Assembly: GCA_950022655.1 (NCBI GenBank)
Contig: OX465584.1
Coordinates: 3,543,694-3,607,693, forward strand
DNA length: 64,000 nucleotides
Origin: Alentia gelatinosa
Lineage: Eukaryota > Annelida > Polychaeta > Phyllodocida > Polynoidae
Direction of reading: 5' to 3'
Positions 10,331 through 21,649 of this stretch are shown one piece after another (position 1 is the stretch's first letter; every line of letters starts with the position of its first letter). The translations under genes and the position numbers were made by a program. Below the pieces are notes generated by a model that was given only the letters and a program-made list of their open reading frames with translations, made no database searches and was not told the origin of the DNA.

Positions 10331-10955
10331 AACATATTGATGAATTCTGTCGGTGACAATAGAACTTTGGTGATGCCCCTCTTGACTTCAGCCGAATTCG
10401 GCCCGCCTTAGTCGGTGGCTGAGGCAATTAGGAGTGGTGTGGTCCCTTCTCGATTAATTGCCCCTGACAACCGACTTCACCAACGACTAGGGAGAGTGTT
10501 CCTGAATGGCAATACACTCGGCCAGGTATAAAAAAAATTCCAAAAGAAAGATTCAAGACCAAAGTCTTATCTTACTCTAACAGAGAATTCTCCTACATCT
10601 CTCCACCGAGAAATGAAGGAAAACTCAGAGAGAAAAAATCTTTCAAAACAAAATTATATCCCTGTTGCCAAATGTGTATTGATTTGCTCAGGAATAACTC
10701 CCACGACACCCTCTCTGGTATCCAACTGAGAAGGGTGCTTGCTGATCTGAGACAAGTTCATGCTTGGTAAAGATTATTATGTCCATTCAATCATAGGGAA
10801 GTTACATATCTTACTCTAACTTGGCATACCCTGTCTTAAATATAAAAAATATTAAACCAATAATACATGTTTATACCATAGATACAATTGAATGGTTTGT
10901 AGACAGCTGGCCTAATAGGTTTTTGTAATAGAAGACACAACATGTAGGTATTTAT
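10331..10955. other. No recognised gene
   Basis: Mixed-composition sequence without an exon or repeat that I can identify. Confidence 0.4.
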
Positions 10956-11570
10956 GAAAGATGGTGTATAGTCTAAAGGTTATATAGTGGGTTGTGTATA
11001 TCCTGTATGTTTTATAATGAATGTTGTATAATCTGGAGTTTTGACGATATATGGTGGTTTTAGAATAGATGGTGTATAATCTGAGGGTTTTACAATAAAT
11101 GATGTATAACATGTAGGTTTTACAGTAAATGATGTATAACATGTAGGTTTTACAATAAATGAAGTATAACATGTAGGTTTTACAATAAATGATGTATAAC
11201 ATGTAGGTTTTACAATAAATGATGTATAACATGTAGGTTTTACAATAAATGATGTATAACATGTAGGTTTTACAATAAATGATGTATAACATGTAGGTTT
11301 TACAATAAATGATGTATAACATGTAGGTTTTCTATAAAAGATTTGGAAATCTTAAGATTTTGTAATAAATGTTGTATAATATGGATATTTGTTAATAAAT
11401 GATTTGTAACTTGTTTGTTTTAAAATAGATGGCGTATAATCTGAGGGTTTTATAACAGATGGTGTATAATTTGGGAATTTCATGATAGATGTTGTATAAT
11501 CAGGTTATATAATTGAGGGTATATAAAAAGGAGATTTTATAACGGATGGTGTCTAATCTGGGTTTTTTTA
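10956..11570 (+). repeat. Minisatellite, 30 bp period
   Basis: From about 11095 to 11330 the unit GATGTATAACATGTAGGTTT plus TACAATAAAT is repeated about eight times with almost no variation. On both sides degenerate units (TGGTGTATAATCTGAGGGTTTT-like) continue. The homogeneous core within degenerate flanks is the usual picture of recent unequal crossover. A 136-codon minus-strand frame across it is a by-product of the period being divisible by three. Confidence 0.9.
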
Positions 11571-13520
11571 ACAGACAATAACGGGGATAGCAGGGATTCA
11601 TTGTGTAATAAAAGGAAAGATGGTAAATATATTGTTTGACCAACCAAACTGCCTGAAGAAGTCCTATTAATTAGGATGACATGTCACAAAATACATTTGA
11701 ACCTCCCCCTCCCCCCTCATCTCGATGTTAAAACGAATCCTTTAATAAATATTTACACCCAAATCAGCTTGTTTGGTTTTTTTGTGTGGATTTGAACCAA
11801 CTTTGATTAAATATATATTTTCACATTCCTTCATACCTGTTGACTATCAGTTACCAACCTCTGTTGTGATTTTGATATTTTCTCCCAGCCTACTCTGACA
11901 AACTATGCTCGGTTAATCACACACTCCGAACAACTCATTTGATTGGATTAGAAATGAGACTTAACTCGTTTTGAAATGAATCAGCTACCATCCTGTTAAT
12001 TGTGATTTGGCTCCCCTTCCGTATGCCCTACTCTGGGGTCTGTTGATTATTCTATGAATGGTATCAAAAAGGATCATGCCCTTGTCTTGCAAGTCTCTTA
12101 TACTAAAGTTAGTATCATTCACTCGAGACCACTAGACATTAGGAGAGCAAAATGAGGGTCGGGTAGCGGTTAAAAAAAACTTGAGACTCATTGTTTGTGA
12201 GCTTGTAACTTGTAAGAAGTGCAGCAACCCTAGTTTATATCATGGATGTGGTTTTTAATCGATCAACAAATATCACTATATGAATCCTCTTGGAATCCCA
12301 TTGAATTATCAAAATGACAATTTGGGAAGTACTAAAACAATATTTAGGCCTTTATTTCCTCGAGAATCATTTCACTGAGAGAGTATGGTATGAGGCTCTT
12401 TTGATGATAGAGATACAATGATTATTTGGTGGCTCCATCTAGTGTATCTGTTGGTATCCCCACCTGCTCGTGTATAACAGTCAGGACCTTTTACGACAAA
12501 AGAAGTATGTCTAATGCATGACCATTTAATTAATGATCTGACAAACCCACGACCCCCAGGATCAGCTTTAATAAATGAAATTTACCTTGGATCATCCCTG
12601 ATATGCACCCTTGCTTCATAGACAGCAATGAGTTTCTCATTTTTCGAAAATACTCAGAATGCAGATAGAAACACAATTAAACGTGATAAAAAAAGGCTAT
12701 TAATAAGTCTAATCCAATGGACATGTCTCATTGAGGTTTTAAGGTTTTCAAACTAGGGTATGCTTTTTATGTAATTGTTTTCACTCTGGACACAGTCTCA
12801 GATATGTGACTCTGCAGTGATTTAAAGTTTCAGATATTTTTTAGAGAATCTAGAATATCAAAACATTGAAAATCATGGGTCAATGTTCTTCCTTTTGAAA
12901 GATTTGAAGAAAATTACATTTTCAGTACATTTCCTATATGAATCAATCAAATGTAAATACACTTATGTGCACCTATTCTTATAGGTCAAACTCGACAAAA
13001 TGTTACACTTAACTCCTTTAGTATTAGAATAATTTACAAGGAACCAATTTTATTTGATAATTATCAGTATTTGAAAATCACCAGGTGGCGCCACTGTGAA
13101 TTGTAAGATATGCCTTTAATGCACAATAAATGAGACAGAAATAACCGGAACAATAGTTTCTCCGTAAATGATACCGCAATATCAACATCATGCTTAAAGG
13201 TAACCATTTGTTTCTTTTTCCTCATAAACACAGGAATTCCTATGGGGAATTTTTTTTAAAGAATACAATACAGTGAACGATACACATATTAACAGCTAAA
13301 AAGGAACTTGTCTGAAAATGTTTCATTACCATGAAATGGCAATAATTTACTCTGAATATCCTTTGTAACTGGTTTTACTATTTACACAATAGATCACATT
13401 TTCTGGCATATTTGATTTCAAAAGACTCAATTTTCTGATTTTACTTGAAGAATTCTACCATCCAAAGATGTCAGATGGGGTGAAAGAAAAAGAAAATATA
13501 AGTTGCTGCCTCTCAAAGAG
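11571..13520. other. No recognised gene
   Basis: About 2 kb of AT-rich sequence in which I find no supported exon, tandem array or element terminus. Confidence 0.4.
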
Positions 13521-13524
13521 AATC

Positions 13525-13582
13525 ATGGCCGAGTTGGATCGTATAGCTGAGGGGTCTGTGTTCAAGGTCAAACCACTGTTTT
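13525..13582 (+). repeat. tRNA-like fragment, possible SINE head
   Basis: CATGGCCGAGTTGG resembles an A box of a Leu/Ser-type tRNA, followed about 35 bases later by a weak TTCAAGG B-box-like sequence. It sits just upstream of the dispersed repeat at 13651, which would suit a tRNA-derived SINE. The cloverleaf is not complete. Confidence 0.25.
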
Positions 13583-13650
13583 ATTGATATGGACAAGACT
13601 CAATTATTAGTATTTTTGTTTTACACAAGAAAATACTTATTTCATATACG

Positions 13651-13975
13651 CTCTCCAGAGGTTACTAAACTCCCTGTTATCGCCCCGGGTAAAGCAAAGT
13701 TCCGCTCCCGACAGACTGGCCATACTACGACCGCATCAGCCACAGTTTTCTTATTTATAATTGGAAAAAATGAATATAATTTCGGATTCCCATGTAGAAA
13801 TAGCTGAAATTTCCATTTCTGACATCAGATTTCAATTTGAGGATGTTGGAAAACCGTTAAACTGCATTATTTCTGGGTTACGAGCAAGGGGTCTATCACT
13901 ATATTACGTCGGTAACCAGCGAAACCCGGAACTTGGTCAACAGACTGAATTACGGGATACCTCAATAGGGTCTAT
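13651..13975 (+). repeat. Dispersed repeat family B, copy 1
   Basis: Matches 36543-36851 in the same orientation over about 320 bases with substitutions and small gaps. Shared blocks include CCAGAGGTT, GAAATTTCCATTTCTGACA and GTTAAACTGCA. No coding frame is conserved, so it is a repeat rather than a gene. Confidence 0.8.
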
Positions 13976-14321
13976 ATATCAAAGTGATAAAGTGGATTTC
14001 CATTAACAGAATGAAAGCTGCAAACTTTGAATTCCACGAGCACGATGTTTTTTTGTCTCGCAAAATCAGGCAGTGTCTTGTAGCACCTTACTGCATCTTG
14101 ATGAAGCGGGATAAATCTTGTAAGATCTGGTCGTGCACTCATCCTTTTATGTGTAGCCCCTATTATCGCTCAAAGTGGGCTTTTCCACTGCAGCGATTCC
14201 ACCAGATATTCGCACATGGTTAATCCTGAACTAGCGAGTCATCAAATCGAGCATGATCAGGATATATTGCATGGTCCGGTGGAATCACCACTTAAGATTA
14301 TAAGATTATGAATGATGCAAA

Positions 14322-15411
14322 TCAATCACCATCGTCTGGTTCGGTTTTTACTCGTATATGATCTCCACCTAAATCCATCTCGAACACTGTTTGTGTGCCA
14401 CTATATACATTTCCATGCCCTAACATTCCATGCCCTGACATTTCATGCCCTGAAATTCCATGCCCCGATATTTCATGCCCCAACATTCTATGCTCAGGCA
14501 TTCCATGCCCCGAAATTTCATGCCCCGAAATTTCATGCCCCGAAATTTCATGCCCTGACATTTCATGGTCTGATGTTTCATGATCGGGCATTTCATGCCA
14601 TCTGAAGTATTCGCCGAAAGCACTTTCATCTTCCGTGGGTTCTATTTTGATGACAAATTGGTCTTCAGCTAGTTCTGCATTAAATAACACTTGACTTCCA
14701 TTCGGTTCAGTTTTGACTATAAAACTTTCTTCTGGTGTTCCTGCTTCAGCATTAACCAACACTTGATCTCCGTTCGGTTCAGTTTTGACTACGAAACTTT
14801 CTTCTGACGTGCCAGCTTCAGTCTTGACTAGCACGTGATTTACGTTTGGTTCAGCTTGGGCTACGGAACTTTCTTCTGTTGTTCCAGAACTGTCACTGTC
14901 TGTCCCGTAGACTGGGTCAGGTTTGTAGTATGTGTGATCAGGCTTGGTTCTTCTATTTCTATTACATTCCTCCTCAAGCTCACTCTCCTTTTCACTAGAT
15001 TCCTCGCTCTGTGGCTCGGGTTTGATGATAATCTCACCCAGCGCAAAGTGCTCGCCGGGAACAAACGTCACTGGCATTTCCGGTTCCGGTTTAGGGGCGG
15101 GAATCCCAATCCCCATTTTCTTCAGTTCGTTCCTCACAGTCACAAACTTAGCGATGGCTTCTTTACACTGCTGGATCTTTTCAGCGATCTTAGCGTTCTC
15201 TTCTCGCAATCTGGCGTTTTCTGTTTCGTATCTCTTATTTTGTAGAATGAGAAGATTAGGGTCCCTTGCTATGGCTTCATCCGGGTTGCCTCGTTCGGTA
15301 TCCACTGTGACTGCGGATTTGAAGAGGCGTACCGGAGTGACCGAAGGTTTGTCGCAACTTGATTCCTCCTCACTGTTTGCTGGCACATAGTCGTCTTCAG
15401 ATTCACTTGAG
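14322..15411 (-). CDS. Terminal exon of an acidic nuclear-type protein with coiled coil and SUMO motifs
   Basis: Acceptor CATTGCAG leads into an exon of about 360 codons with a stop at 14322. In order it encodes a Ser/Glu-rich acidic start, a predicted coiled coil at about 15115-15240 (ENARLREENAKIAEKIQQC), a Pro/Glu linker, and three imperfect 24-residue repeats carrying VKTEP or VKIEP cores that fit the psi-K-x-E SUMOylation consensus. An SGHEI/SGHGM pentapeptide array (15 bp DNA repeat, about 14400-14600) follows, ending in a last VKTEP. It looks like a transcriptional cofactor tail. It lies downstream of the THAP exon on the same strand, but the phases do not join directly (two bases are needed and one is supplied), so an intermediate exon or separate gene is required. 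Confidence 0.6.
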
Positions 15412-15615
15412 CTGCAATGGTTTTGAAAAAAAGCTATCAACATTTATGATTTTATACAGTAATAAAGAAGACACCAACAAGTTTTGGTCAAAGTCGTCAT
15501 TCTCCACGAGTTTAATGCGGAGTGATATGAATGAGGCAACAGCCAAGTGAATATCATGAAGCATTCAAACGAGTTGAAGAACGACTTCTTTGACCAAAGT
15601 GAGTTACTTTCTGTA

Positions 15616-15763
15616 TTTATCTCACCCCTGTACATACTAAAAGAGTGGATGTCACACAGGATATAGACCATGGAGAACGGACTGCAATACTTGTTGGGGC
15701 ATGGAGAACGAGTCGCCAATGTTATTAAAGCCTATGGGACAAAAATACCAGGGGTAAGATAAA
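15616..15763. mobile_element. MITE with TTTATCTCACCCC ends, copy 1
   Basis: Left end ATTTATCTCACCCCTG and right end CAGGGGTAAGATAAA are imperfect inverted repeats about 150 bases apart. The same terminal sequence brackets 30915-31063 and 62626-62697. No coding capacity. Confidence 0.5.
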
Positions 15764-16690
15764 GTACTGACTCCACCAACACACAAGATACAAATAATAG
15801 CGTGCCCATTTGTCGCGATGTGTCTTGAGGTGTCATGGTGGTGGAGCACCAAAACATTCACACGACTTCATGCGGCTACGTTTTGCGACAACGGAGGTAC
15901 GACACATCGCGACACTGTAAGATCTTACGAGACGTACCAAGATATATCACGACAAATTCATCATGTTGGTGGAATAACCGCTTAAAGGGCCTGCTCCACC
16001 GGGTCGAGGGAATGGACCAGAAGGTTACTGCACCATCGGGTATAGAAATCAGTGTGATGCAGCATGTAACATGCTCTACTGCAGTGGCCACACAATTGTG
16101 GCATGAGAAAAGCTAATAAATTAGCCTTTGTAAAGTGCATGCAAACTAGCCTGCACAGCTACCATCAGATCTCAGCTATGAAATGGGCCTGTGGGTTTGT
16201 ACGATATCTGGACACTACGCTTCGTAGTCAGCATGCCTCGTGCATTGAACTCTAGCTTCCCTTTCGCAAGACAGCGCAATGGTCACTGTGGGTATTACAC
16301 TTGGTTTTAATGCTGTGTTTATGTCTTTTTGACAGTGAAAACCGGCCTGTAAAAACACAATATAGTAATTGCCACCGTGTTATCTACAAGACAGTTATTA
16401 TTTAGAGTTTCTATTTCAATTCTAGACAAAGTTCTAACATAGAATATAAGGGGTGTTGCAACAAAGTGTAGTGTCTGTCAGTCACTCCCCAATAACTGAA
16501 GCATGCTAGCAATAAAGTGTAGGTTCTAGTATTCGTTTGTACACTGTCGACTAGTTTGGCAGCTGCCCCATGATGTCAGGATTCAAGGTAATCCATGTGG
16601 AACAGGTCCTTTCTATATTTCTATATGAAAGATTATACACCAGAAATATGTGAGAATAGCCATCAGAATGGGTTCAGAATATGTTTCTTT
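15764..16690. other. No recognised gene; short inverted motif
   Basis: Contains an inverted pair GTCGCGATGTGTC (about 15812) and GACACATCGCGAC (about 15902), possibly part of an old palindromic element. No supported exon. Confidence 0.35.
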
Positions 16691-16832
16691 ATTGCTATAT
16701 ACCCGAAAATCAAGAGAAAAAAAAACAACAACATTTTATGCAGAGCCTGACAGTAGGCCTGAACATTATTCATACTACATCCCTAGCAGCGGGCAGTATT
16801 TCTTACAAGTTCATGCACAGGTATATAATAAT
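16691..16832. mobile_element. MITE of the TATATACC-end family, copy 1
   Basis: The left end ATTGCTATATACC and the right end GGTATATAATAAT are inverted repeats (11 of 13). The interior contains CCCTAGCAGCGGGCAGTATTTC, shared with the copies at 59824-59967 and, in part, 33133-33267. Confidence 0.7.
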
Positions 16833-17765
16833 ATTGATTAATTATCATCACATGATATGAGAAAATAAAAGAGCGGAAAGAAAGGCTTACGTCTTGGCAT
16901 AACTTGGGGTCGTTCTAAGTGTGGCCAGTCCTCTTGGAGATCGACGTAAATCTAAAATGAAGTATCGGATGCAGTTATTTATCATAAATATATGAAAAGT
17001 GGTTGAGCAAGCACAACAGCTCGACTACGGTCCCTCGTTATATGGGCAGTGTAGGCTGCTTATCATATTGGAATCTAACCGAGGTATTTATATTGAACCA
17101 ATTCCGGAATACATCCAAGAAAATAGTTCAAGTATTTTTGAAAGAGAAATATTGATTTGATGTGAAAATCTAGAATTGAGGTAGGCTTCAAGCGCACAAT
17201 AGGAGATTGAATCATTGTATGTGCATCGTTTTATGTAGTCAAGTTAACTGCACTGTAAAATTGCGGGCAATTAAGTAAAGGCATAATTTTATACATCAAA
17301 AATAAAAATCAATAACTAAATAAATGACTGAGTGAATAAATATCCAACTGGGTATTAATGCACTGAAAGACAGTACAGAATACAGCTTGGTGTAGAACTG
17401 AGTAATTTTAGTTGGGGTCAGGAAAAATATTAGGAATATTTTATTGTGGAATTTGCTGACTCGGTGAGACAGAAAGAACATGATAAACAAAGCATTTTCA
17501 GGGCGTGAGGGAATCTGGAGGTTGAAACCACCATTTATTATTTATGGATATGAATGAGGGTCGAATAATTATTTGTTTTTATAAACAAGAACAAAAATGT
17601 CAGGCCTCTCAGTATCCCTCTTTCTTTCTTGTTTTGAAAATAAAAATATAGGTTTTTACAAGGTTTTCAAGGCCAAAAACATAGGATGAACACATTTACA
17701 TGATGGAGTCAAAATACAGGGAATTGTTTATCTTCAGTTCTTGATTTCTTAAACATGTACCTAGT
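16833..17765. other. No recognised gene
   Basis: AT-rich sequence between two MITEs, with no supported exon. Confidence 0.4.
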
Positions 17766-18106
17766 GGTTCATGGACGCCTTGAGCCCGGGACGATTCGAG
17801 CCCTGGACGCCTTGAGCCTTTCTGTAGACGCCTTGAGTCTACCATGTGGACGCCTTGAGCCTACCCCATTTTGGTTTCCTTGAGCATCTAGGTGCATATA
17901 TACTATACTATAATATAGCATCTTATACTGGTTTATAGTCATATATACTCAACCCTAACCCTTACCCAACCCTTTTCTAACCCTAACCCGCCAATCAGAA
18001 CTAAAATGGGGTGGGCTCAAGGCGTCCACGGGGTAGGCTCAAGGCGTCCACGTTTTCGCGCTGACAGGAGGCTCAAACAGTAAAAGGCTCAAGGCATCCA
18101 ATTCCC
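17766..18106 (+). mobile_element. MITE with GGACGCCTTGAGCC motifs, copy 1
   Basis: The element starts GGTTCATGGACGCCTTGAGC and ends with inverted copies GGCTCAAGGCATCCAATTCCC. The motif ACGCCTTGAGCC or its complement is repeated about four times in each arm. Between the arms, 17950-17990 holds several CCCTAA-type telomere-like repeats. Relatives: 25979-26256 (same orientation, interior shortened) and 26796-27074 (inverted). Confidence 0.85.
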
Positions 18107-18423
18107 AGCCAGACTGGCAAGAAGTCACACAAACTGTTGATTCATAAACACTTTTAAGATCTCTTAAATACACTGAAAATGTGGATTTCTTGTCATTTGA
18201 AAGTCTGATTTTGTGTCAAGTTAATTTCTAAAAGTTCCTATATAAATCGATCTACATGGCAGTGAAAATATAGATTTTTGTAGTTTATATATAAACTACT
18301 TAATTCTAAAAAAAAAGATAAAGGCTCAAGATTCGAAATATATAGATTTTTATAGGTTTTAATGGTTTCACTGTGAAACCATGCAATCTGCAATCTCTTA
18401 ATTTACTATTTTCAAACACTCAC

Positions 18424-18847
18424 ATGTAGTAGTAGTAGTAGTAGCAGGGACCTTGGCCCTGGTTTTACTGGACCCTGCTTTTGATGCCCCAACGAGCCCC
18501 TCGGGTGGCTGTCTTGGGCGTTTTCTTGTTTTCGGTCTGTGACGTACGTAATCGTCAGCGTCCCATCTGGCCGGGATCGGGTCGGGATGTTCAGGAGTAG
18601 GTCCGTGTCCACCAATGAAGTGTTTGGAGCAAACTGCCATCCACCTGGCCCTTCTGTCGGTCCACCCTCCCACGGTGAGGTCCTCTCGCCCACAAGCCTC
18701 GATCCATTTTACAAGCCGAGTTAGATCCTTCTTTTTCGAGGGGAACTTATGCCACGTAACTCCAACCATTTCTGGTCTTGGCCGCTTGCCTTTGCTGCCA
18801 TATCTCCCATCGGAATTACAAAGACCATAACTGCAATGATACGGCAT
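18424..18847 (-). CDS. THAP-type zinc-finger protein, N-terminal exon
   Basis: From ATG at 18847 the exon encodes 141 residues and ends at donor GTGAGTG. A C2CH THAP-like domain occupies residues 1-95: Cys5-X4-Cys10, the conserved Trp32 followed by FP, then Cys73-X2-His76-Phe and a closing HPDPIP. THAP domains bind specific DNA through one zinc ion and occur in transcription factors and in P-element-type transposases. After it comes a basic nuclear-localisation-like RHRPKTRKRPRQ. The sequence upstream of the ATG is open but of repetitive composition and is treated as untranslated. The exon leaves one base of a codon. The downstream partner exon was not proven. Confidence 0.7.
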
Positions 18848-19115
18848 TCTATTAAAGTCTGCTTGCCTGGATCGAAGTGGATCGGTGTCTGTCACTGTCA
18901 CTGTCACTACCTTCCAAGGCCAGTGGCAGTTGAGTTTGCACCGGCTGCGGCGCTGCCACTGCTGCGACTCCCTCGATCCAGGCACCTCAGTAAAGTCTAG
19001 TTCATACTTGGTCCACTTATCCGCTCCTAATTCAGCGAAGTCTGTCTTATTTTGTAAATAACTCTGACTTAACAAATATGGTCAGCGTCTCTTATAAAAT
19101 GCGGTTTGTTTTACC

Positions 19116-19299
19116 TGAACTTGTTGCTGGCAACCGCGTCACACTTCTTTGTTTGTACCGAATGTTGCTAAGGAGGGTGCTGCTGCCTGGTGTGTAACTC
19201 TGCAACTGACACTCCTCAACGAAGTTCCGAAAGTTTATGTAAAAACTGCCTGATCGCTTGTAGTCTGTATTGCAGCGTGTACATATTATCTCTTGATAA
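19116..19299 (-). CDS. Candidate internal exon, unknown product
   Basis: Between acceptor TTTGCCTTGCACAG and donor GTAAAACA one frame is fully open for 61 codons with a protein-like composition. It includes an ICTRC Cys pair, aromatic residues and a second EEC. It lies about 270 bases upstream of the THAP start codon on the same strand. It could be an upstream exon of an alternative transcript or belong to another gene. No family is recognised. Confidence 0.35.
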
Positions 19300-20229
19300 T
19301 CTGTGCAAGGCAAATAATGTGGTCACAGGAACCCAATCGTCCAATTCGTAATATGACCCAACACCAAGCGACAGGAACAAGGTTGGAACGGGTTATGTCA
19401 CTAGTTTGCCGTAGTGTGTCACTGTTTTTTCAGTACTTCCTGTTTACTGTCGACGCCGCCTAAAAATCAGGAACCACTTTCACACCTGTTCTTTTTTTTC
19501 GATTTGTGTATGTACGCAAGGTGAATACTAGATCTAGTCCATGTTGGGGGGAATGTCTAATTTGCATTCCATTACAGCTACAAACCTAACCAAGGCGCTA
19601 CAGCTGTTCGATTACTCCGACTCTCATCGAGGCTGGTGTCGTCAGTGTAGAGCCAGAGGGGGCGGGGCACTTGCCAGCGTTCACAAAGGTTACCGAGAAG
19701 GGGGAGAAGTCGACCCGTAGTAGTCGTGGGCGACCCTAACAGTACGTTCCCGTAGGGTCGGACTCATCTGACTAGTGTATAGGGTCGGACTCGTCTGACT
19801 AATAACCCGTAGTTGTCTGGAGAACTCGACCCGTTTTGGAGAACTCGATTTGAGAATTCGACCCGTTTCAGATACTTATGTTATGGATAGACAGTTTAAT
19901 ATAGATGGGAAAGTCTGACTAGTTAACTTTTAGACAAATAAACCGCGGGTTTGGAAAATAAGTCCAGTACCGTACGGTACCGTATTAAATCATGTTTATG
20001 GTTGGGGCACGGACTTCATAAATACGTCCGTGGTTAGGGAGAAAACTGGACCATACGCTCGGTAGGCAGCACGCCTTTAGACGATACGCTTCGTAAATTG
20101 GACGATACGCTTCGTTTTCGGGAGGTGACGTTCACGCACTTGCTGTGAACCGCGTAACAGACAACAGCAAATAATCATATTTTGCCTATTGTGAATCAAA
20201 ATATAAACTTAGAAACTGTTTTCCGCACA

Positions 20230-20301
20230 TTGACGTAGAATCTTCAAATAAAGATCAGTGGTAAGCTATCTACTGATCTTTATTTGAAGATTCTACGTCA
20301 A
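20230..20301. repeat. Perfect hairpin, 30 bp stem and 12 nt loop
   Basis: TTGACGTAGAATCTTCAAAT and the following ten bases at 20230-20259 pair without mismatch with 20272-20301, leaving a 12 nt loop. Pairing stops sharply at both outer ends. The size resembles a microRNA precursor, but perfect pairing is more typical of a young palindrome or short hairpin siRNA source. Confidence 0.9.
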
Positions 20302-20422
20302 TTCTTGACAAATTCTGACATTAATTTACTTATAAAAAAAAAACGTGGGCCATAGTCCGTCGGTCACCCGCTGAAAAACGAAGCGTCCTGGCTAGGAAGC
20401 ATATCGTCCAGATATCGTTAGG

Positions 20423-20545
20423 AATTCTCCGATCCGGCGTAGAAGTAGGTGGCGCTACGAACCCTCGCCGCGGCCATCTTGGCAAGGCACCTACACAGTG
20501 CTAAGTCTATGGCGAATTCAAACGTCCATTTCTGCTATTATTCAA
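20423..20545 (+). repeat. Dispersed repeat family C, copy 1
   Basis: Matches 36083-36215 in the same orientation: ATTCTCCGATCCGGC, GAAGTAGGTG, GCTAAGTCTATG and GTCCATTTCTG-like blocks appear in the same order. Confidence 0.7.
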
Positions 20546-20744
20546 CATGTAGGTGCAAACTCGCCTGAGACACATTAAGACTAGCTTACGATACGGGGAC
20601 TTAATCGTAATAACAAAATTATACAGTGTGATTCGGAAGAGGCTAGGTGTTATCTCACAGGCAGCTACCAGAGAATAGCTAATAGAATATAATTCGGACG
20701 AGGCTAGGTGTTATCTCATAGGCAAACAAAATTGTACAGTGTGT

Positions 20745-20900
20745 TTTCCACTTTAGGAACATTGGCCGACAATTTGTTGGCAACAAAAGAACACCTCTGT
20801 TAGGGGCATTCACTAATCTCAGGCACATTGAGCATAGGGGGTGCCAGATCTACTGACTAGGGCCAACTCTGTTAGGATGCCTCGCCTGAGACAAAGTACC
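20745..20900 (-). repeat. Dispersed repeat family A, inverted copy
   Basis: Reverse complement of 10150-10330, including TTGTTGGCAACAAAAGAA and GGCATTCACTAATCTCAGGC. Confidence 0.7.
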
Positions 20901-20984
20901 ACTTTTCTGTTGCAGACAAAGGAAGATCAATGTTCCGAAATCGTTTGTTTGGATTCTAGGACAAGGAGATCTGGAGATGAAAAA

Positions 20985-21200
20985 CGAGAAGAGAATCAGA
21001 TGATACATTTGATTTGTTATTACATAGGTGTATTCAGACACTTCGACAATCAGTAAAAAAGACAGGCGGATGGGACAGTAGCAAACTTTATAGCTGCCAT
21101 AAAAAAATCTGGATAGAAGGTGACTGGTGCCCTCTTCAGTCAAACAATGGTACCAACTGGCTGGACGTCTCCATGCTTCACAACTTGAGAAGTATTTATA
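20985..21200 (+). repeat. Dispersed repeat family D, copy 1
   Basis: Matches 27175-27405: TTCAGACACTTC, AGACAGGCGGATGGGACAGTAGC, GGTGACTGGTGCC and CTTCAGTC blocks recur in order with scattered substitutions. Confidence 0.75.
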
Positions 21201-21202
21201 TA

Positions 21203-21340
21203 AAACGTCCTGACCATGCTGTACAACTCACAGAACGAGATGGTAATTTACAGTTTGTACGGACTGAGGCATTTATGCCGAGTTCCGTACAAACGGTAAA
21301 TTGCCATCGAGTTCTGTGACTCGTATAAGCATGGTTGGAC
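21203..21340. repeat. Palindromic module AACGTCCTGACCATG, copy 1
   Basis: The two halves are imperfect inverted repeats (CACAGAACGAGATGGTAATT against its complement) around a central GGCATTTATGCC. Relatives lie at 31395-31537 and 41799-41938, and a more distant one at 59679-59819. Confidence 0.75.
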
Positions 21341-21649
21341 CACGGACTTGGAACACCTGGATTAGAAACAAACGGCCCCTGGTGTATCTATCTCTGCCTC
21401 GGCATTGTTAGGGTTCCGATAAGGGCCGCTAGACGGCCCTACCGTCATTTGGGGTTAGTTCAATATTTTGCCACCAGGATCGCGACTGTCGCAGCTGGGA
21501 GGCTCAGCATAATCATGACATTCAGATAAACTGTTTACATTTGTCTACAAACGTTCACTACACTTATCAACATAACTGTGACTGTTCTGTATAGGTATAT
21601 ACTTAGACCTTTTGATGAAGTAGTCAATTAAAGCCTGTTGAGGGGGAAA

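Noticed and set aside
10912..11322. 136-codon minus-strand frame of repeated YMLYIIYCKT
   Set aside because: It is the translation of the 30 bp minisatellite; a period divisible by three keeps any stop-free frame open.
14322..18847. Direct splice of the THAP exon (18424) to the acidic exon (15411)
   Set aside because: The donor leaves one base of a codon while the acceptor frame needs two, so a direct join shifts the frame. I kept them as separate entries.
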